DNA of 9,502 bases from a bacterium. GTDB lineage: Bacteria > Arandabacterota > Arandabacteria > Arandabacterales > JALGWA01. The translations under genes were made by a program, and so were the position numbers. Where the stretch lies: contig JALGWA010000025.1 of assembly GCA_025774425.1 (NCBI GenBank), positions 5,761 through 15,262 on the forward strand, written 5' to 3'. Below the pieces are notes generated by a model. It did no database searches, was not told the DNA's origin, and saw only the letters and a program-made list of their open reading frames with translations. Every line of letters starts with the position of its first letter. The stretch's first letter is position 1. Below, piece by piece: positions 7,237 through 9,502 of this stretch.

Positions 7237-8118
7237 CTATTCATACTTCGCCAGGATCCTGGGAACCTGCTCCTGGGTCATGTTGCCGTAGAACTTCCCG
7301 TTTATGATGAAGACGGGCGCCAGGCCGCAACAGCCGACGCATCTCACCGACTCCAGGGAGAAGCGCTCGTCATAGGTCGTCTCACCCGCGGGCACGCCGA
7401 GCTCGCGCTCGAAACTCTCGAGTATCCTCCCGCCGCCGCGCACGTGGCATGCCGTCCCCATGCACACCTGTATGACATACTTGCCCCGCGGCTTCAGGCT
7501 GAAGGACTTGTAGAAAGTCGCTATGCCGTAGACCCTGGGAAGCGAGACGTTGAGCCTGCGGGCGATGAACCTCAGGGCCTCCTGCGGCAGGTACCTCAAT
7601 TCCTGCTGTACGTCCTGCATGTATGAAATCAGCATCGAGTCCGAGTAATGGTGCCTCGCGAGGATGCGGTCGACGACCGCGAGGCTCGCCGGGTCGTCGA
7701 ACGTGCGTATCTTGTGCTCCCTGGCCTTCTCCTTGGTCTCGGCCTCCATGCGCTCCCTCTCGAGCGCCTGCGAGAGGACATGCAGCAGCGTCTCGACGGG
7801 GCTGCGCTTGGAGATGTAGTTGAAGGCTCCGCGCCTCATCACCTCGACGGCCTCTTCGACCGTGGGCTCCCCGGCTTCCACGATTATGGGAAGGTCGGGA
7901 GCGGCGTCGTGGACGGCCTTGAGGACATGCAGGCCGTCGCCGCCGGGCAGGTCGATGTCGAGGACCACGGCATGCGGCCGAGCCGCTGCGACTTCTGAGA
8001 TCAGGGCCGGGCCGCTCTCGGCAAGCCTCACCTCGTAGCCGGCCGCGCCCAGTTTCCCCCGCAGACGATCACGGTGCTTCTTCCGGGTTTCCAGAACCAG
8101 AACGGACAGTACGGCCAA
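7237..8118 (-). CDS. nuoE: Response-regulator receiver domain fused to NuoE-like [2Fe-2S] subunit
   Basis: This is a 293-residue two-part protein. Residues 1-120 look like a CheY-type receiver domain: likely phosphoacceptor D54 (VVLDIDLPGGDGL) and conserved K104 (YISKRSP). The usual acidic pair near the start is reduced to E10, and E81 stands where Thr/Ser is expected, so phosphorylation is uncertain. A charged helical linker (119-136) leads to a full NuoE-like domain with [2Fe-2S] ligands C219, C224, C260 and C264 (CMGTAC and CVGCC). NuoE passes electrons beside NuoF in NADH-oxidising modules; here the receiver domain may sense a signal or only aid assembly. The TTG start at 8118 has AGAGG 7 bases upstream, and the receiver fold begins at once, so the fusion does not depend on start choice. 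The stop is TAG, right after ILAKYE, a typical NuoE end. Confidence 0.92.
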   Translation of the reverse strand: MAVLSVLVLETRKKHRDRLRGKLGAAGYEVRLAESGPALISEVAAARPHAVVLDIDLPGGDGLHVLKAVHDAAPDLPIIVEAGEPTVEEAVEVMRRGAFNYISKRSPVETLLHVLSQALERERMEAETKEKAREHKIRTFDDPASLAVVDRILARHHYSDSMLISYMQDVQQELRYLPQEALRFIARRLNVSLPRVYGIATFYKSFSLKPRGKYVIQVCMGTACHVRGGGRILESFERELGVPAGETTYDERFSLESVRCVGCCGLAPVFIINGKFYGNMTQEQVPRILAKYE

Positions 8119-8228
8119 CGGCTTGCCTCTCTGAGCGCGTAGACGGTCCCGGACCGGGCGGCGTCGGCGCGCGCCGCTCTCTCCCTGCCGGGATGCTCAT
8201 GCCCACGGCGCGACCGTGGGCTCTATGT
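8119..8228 (-). other. Intergenic spacer with GC-rich hairpins inside the operon
   Basis: This 110-base gap is the largest between genes of the operon. Directly after the DRTGG stop, GCCCACGG (8221-8214 on the transcript) pairs perfectly with CCGTGGGC (8208-8201) around a 5-base loop. A second possible stem joins 8158-8163 to 8172-8177, and a short palindrome CCCGGACCGGG lies at 8148-8158. No U-tract follows any of them, so intrinsic termination is unlikely. They may act in mRNA processing or stability and set the relative expression of the first two genes and the rest. No internal promoter was recognised. Confidence 0.5.
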
Positions 8229-8561
8229 TCAGGGTTTTATTCCCGCCTCGTAAAGCTGTACCGCGACCTGGAACGAATCGAGGTCGGTGGTGAACACCGT
8301 GAGCCCGACACGATTCGCCATCTGCATGGTGTCTTCGGGCACCGACTTGCCGCGGGCGATTATGATCGCGGAGATGTCGACCAGGTTGGCGGCGGCCACC
8401 GTGTTCTTGTGGGTCTGCACCGTCACCCACACGTTGCCCGCCTTGGCCCCCGCCATCACGTCGCTCAGCATGTCGGAGATGAAGACACCGTGGACTTCCT
8501 TATCATGAATGTCGTTGACGGCCTTGAGGTTCACCTTCTGCGCAAGTTCCTTTACTGTCAC
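8229..8561 (-). CDS. Small DRTGG-domain protein
   Basis: This 110-residue protein looks like a stand-alone DRTGG domain, a small fold often mislabelled as an HPr-kinase-related protein and often encoded near NuoE/NuoF-type or Fe-hydrogenase genes in anaerobes. Its biochemical role is not established; a regulatory or ligand-binding part is inferred from context. Visible family features are a start in VKELAQKVNLK, a central region with SDMLSDVMAGA, the alternation of hydrophobic strands and small residues in DISAIIIARG, and the end VQLYEAGIKP. No signal peptide or membrane segment is seen. The GTG start at 8561 is preferred because AGGAGG (8574-8569) lies 7 bases upstream; the ATG two codons earlier is only 1 base from it and would add two residues. 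It follows the zinc-ribbon gene closely. The stop is TGA. Confidence 0.85.
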   Translation of the reverse strand: MTVKELAQKVNLKAVNDIHDKEVHGVFISDMLSDVMAGAKAGNVWVTVQTHKNTVAAANLVDISAIIIARGKSVPEDTMQMANRVGLTVFTTDLDSFQVAVQLYEAGIKP

Positions 8562-8581
8562 TGCCATGCCTCCTGTTTCGC

Positions 8582-9121
8582 CTAAGCGGCCTCTTCCGGT
8601 TCGAGGCTGAGCATGCCCACGTCCTTGAGTATGAGGCCGTGGCACGTCTCTTCGTTCTTTCTCAGCGACCCGGGCAGGACGATGATCTTCTTGCCCGGCG
8701 TGTGGAGCCTCGATGTGAAGTAATCCGTCAAGACAACGAGTTTCTCCGACGCGAGGTCGGCGTCCTGGCCGACATCGAAGGAAATCGCTCCATAGACCCA
8801 GATGTTCTGGGACTCGCAGATCCTGGACATGATGTTGAAATAGCAGCGCTCGTCGCAGTACATGCACTGCATCAGGCCCATCAGCTTCTCGAAGGTGACC
8901 GTCTCGCCGCACTCGGCGCATTCCATGTCGAACTTTATCGACTGGGCGCTTCCCGCGTAGTTCCAGTAGTGCTCGCCCTCCTTGTGCTCTTCCTTGGGCG
9001 GCACGTCCTCGAAGGTGAAATAGGTGCGGAGCATGCCGCAATGATAGCATTTCTCATTGACCAGGAAGCCGTACTTGACGTTGGTCATCTTCCATCTGTG
9101 CTTGCACTTGCCTGAAGCCAT
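8582..9121 (-). CDS. Unrecognised cysteine-rich zinc-ribbon-like protein, first gene of the operon
   Basis: I do not recognise this 179-residue soluble protein. It has paired cysteines that could form zinc ribbons or iron-sulfur sites: C6-x-H8, C25-x-x-C28, C68-x-x-C71 and C86-x-x-C89 with C93. The pairs C25/C28 with C68/C71, or C68/C71 with C86/C89, could each make a four-Cys site. The second half has few cysteines and a mixed alpha/beta pattern (IWVYGAISFD, KLVVLTDYF, KKIIVLPGSL). No transmembrane segment or signal peptide is seen. The ATG start has AGGAG a few bases upstream and lies about 53 bases downstream of the predicted transcription start. The TAG stop is 7 bases before the ribosome site of the DRTGG gene. 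Its place at the head of an electron-transfer operon suggests a regulator, assembly factor or metal-binding accessory protein; this is inference only. Confidence 0.8.
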   Translation of the reverse strand: MASGKCKHRWKMTNVKYGFLVNEKCYHCGMLRTYFTFEDVPPKEEHKEGEHYWNYAGSAQSIKFDMECAECGETVTFEKLMGLMQCMYCDERCYFNIMSRICESQNIWVYGAISFDVGQDADLASEKLVVLTDYFTSRLHTPGKKIIVLPGSLRKNEETCHGLILKDVGMLSLEPEEAA

Positions 9122-9136
9122 GTTCTACTCCTGCAA

Positions 9137-9160
9137 CTGTTGAGGGCGAATCATTAACAG
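9137..9160. repeat. Imperfect inverted repeat in the operon 5' leader
   Basis: The arms CTGTTGA and TTAACAG match at 6 of 7 positions across a 10-base spacer. The element lies between the predicted transcription start near 9174 and the ribosome site of the first gene. It could be an operator or a weak hairpin. The match is short and may be chance. Confidence 0.3.
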
Positions 9161-9180
9161 AGGTCAGCAGACATGAAAGC

Positions 9181-9209
9181 AGTATAGGCCAGGCCAAAGG
9201 CCCTGTCAA
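9181..9209 (-). promoter_or_regulatory. Sigma70-type promoter of the operon
   Basis: On the minus strand a perfect -35 TTGACA (9209-9204), a 17-base spacer and -10 TATACT (5 of 6 to consensus, 9186-9181) are present, placing transcription start near 9174. The spacer is itself GGCC-rich with an inverted repeat (GGCC-TTT-GGCC), which could bind a regulator. The leader to the first ATG is about 53 bases. No second strong promoter was seen between here and the last gene, so the whole set may be one transcript. Confidence 0.85.
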
Positions 9210-9317
9210 GCGCGAACTAGGCGCGAGGGGCGTCCGGCCGCGTGCGCACCGGCCCCGCCGAGCCCGAGGAGCGCGCACTCCGTCCGTGGGCGTTCCCATG
9301 GTTCGCAAAAAAGGAGC
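9210..9317. other. Core of the divergent intergenic region, nothing recognised
   Basis: This stretch lies between the -35 boxes of two promoters that fire away from each other. It is GC-rich with no convincing open frame, RNA gene, terminator or long repeat. An A-run (9307-9312) directly precedes the right-facing promoter and could act as an UP-like element or bend. Confidence 0.5.
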
Positions 9318-9345
9318 TTGACTTCCTTCGCCCGCTTGGTGTAAG
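9318..9345 (+). promoter_or_regulatory. Sigma70-type promoter of the divergent gene
   Basis: TTGACT (9318-9323, 5 of 6 to consensus) and TGTAAG (9340-9345, 4 of 6) are separated by 16 bases, with an A-rich stretch just upstream of the -35. Transcription would start near 9352, leaving a leader of about 140 bases before the ATG at 9492. Confidence 0.65.
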
Positions 9346-9360
9346 CTCGGATCAAGCGGG
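9331..9360. promoter_or_regulatory. Perfect 8-bp inverted repeat across the -10 (candidate operator)
   Basis: CCCGCTTG (9331-9338) and CAAGCGGG (9353-9360) are exact reverse complements around 14 bases that contain the -10 box and predicted start. The 22-bp centre-to-centre spacing is two DNA turns, which suits a dimeric repressor. The regulator is not in view. Confidence 0.55.
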
Positions 9361-9390
9361 GCAGGATGTGACGTAGACCGCACCGCGGAC

Positions 9391-9480
9391 CATGTGCCGG
9401 GCGAGGTGCATGAGCCCGCGCCGCGTGGCTGCCTCGCCCGCCCGGAGTAATGTACCCGGGCGGGATCCCTCATGCAGGGG
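9391..9480 (+). promoter_or_regulatory. Structured 5' leader RNA with tandem and mutually exclusive hairpins
   Basis: Four adjacent stems can be drawn on the rightward transcript: 9391-9398 with 9405-9412 (8 bp, two G-U); 9413-9419 with 9423-9430 (7 bp, one bulge); 9437-9445 with 9456-9464 (9 bp, perfect); and 9466-9470 with 9476-9480, whose right arm runs into the Shine-Dalgarno. An alternative 9-bp stem, 9398-9406 with 9432-9440, excludes the first and third. This is the layout expected of an attenuator or riboswitch acting on ribosome access. No known riboswitch class was recognised, and GC-rich sequence folds easily, so function is inferred. Confidence 0.45.
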
Positions 9481-9491
9481 AGGTGAGATTG

Positions 9492-9502
9492 ATGAAGAAG
9501 GT
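9492..9502 (+). CDS. Start of a divergent gene, cut by window edge
   Basis: ATG at 9492 follows a strong ribosome site, GGAGG (9479-9483), at 8 bases spacing. Only three full codons, MKK, are visible. The promoter and structured leader upstream support a real gene. Its product cannot be told; the basic start would fit a signal peptide, among many other things. Confidence 0.6.

Noticed and set aside
8201..8221. Intrinsic terminator after the DRTGG gene
   Set aside because: The stem is good but no U-tract follows on either strand.
8562..9050. N-terminal extension of the DRTGG protein to 273 residues
   Set aside because: It overlaps the zinc-ribbon gene in another frame and is low-complexity Arg-rich; AGGAGG at 8574-8569 marks the real start.
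9054..9473. Minus-strand open frame of 139 codons through the intergenic region
   Set aside because: It crosses both promoters and overlaps the first gene; no ribosome site or family features.
1..9502. CRISPR array, insertion sequence, tRNA or rRNA
   Set aside because: No regular direct repeats, transposase motifs or RNA gene signatures were seen on either strand.

Overview
This window comes from an anaerobic, GC-rich bacterium. Three things point to Bacteria: sigma70-type promoters, strong Shine-Dalgarno sites, and a UGA codon followed at once by a bacterial-type SECIS hairpin inside the coding region. The protein families (heterodisulfide reductase, NuoEFG-like, MvhD-like) fit a syntroph, sulfate reducer, acetogen or aromatic-compound degrader. 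The phylum cannot be fixed from sequence alone.

Nine genes lie on the minus strand in one probable operon, read from right to left. A consensus promoter (9181-9209) precedes a cysteine-rich zinc-ribbon-like protein (8582-9121) and a small DRTGG-domain protein (8229-8561). A 110-base gap with hairpins follows. Next is a receiver-domain/NuoE fusion (7237-8118), then a NuoF-like flavoprotein (5332-7206), a short NuoG-like ferredoxin (4676-5326), an HdrA-like flavoprotein with C-terminal ferredoxin (2983-4653), an MvhD-like protein with a basic tail (2437-2979), an HdrC-HdrB fusion broken by an in-frame amber codon (1305-2447), and a second HdrA with an in-frame UGA, read here as selenocysteine (20-1315). 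A tenth gene starts by ATGA overlap at position 23 and leaves the window.

The NuoEFG-like set should exchange electrons with NAD(P)H, and the HdrA/HdrCB/MvhD set should exchange them with ferredoxin and a low-potential or disulfide-type acceptor. The layout resembles the BamDEF plus BamGHI modules of class II benzoyl-CoA reductase and other Nuo-Hdr flavin-based bifurcating complexes. No catalytic partner (tungsten BamB, hydrogenase, formate dehydrogenase or MetF) lies in the window, so the final substrate is unknown.

Region 9122-9491 is a divergent intergenic region. It holds the operon promoter and a second promoter facing right. The right-facing promoter has a perfect inverted repeat at its -10 and a long hairpin-rich leader before the start of a divergent gene (9492-9502, cut by the window edge).

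The strongest points are the Sec-containing HdrA with its SECIS, the amber codon inside an otherwise intact HdrCB (pyrrolysine, nonsense mutation or sequence error), the receiver-NuoE fusion, two HdrA paralogues with complementary cofactor motifs, and the structured divergent leader.
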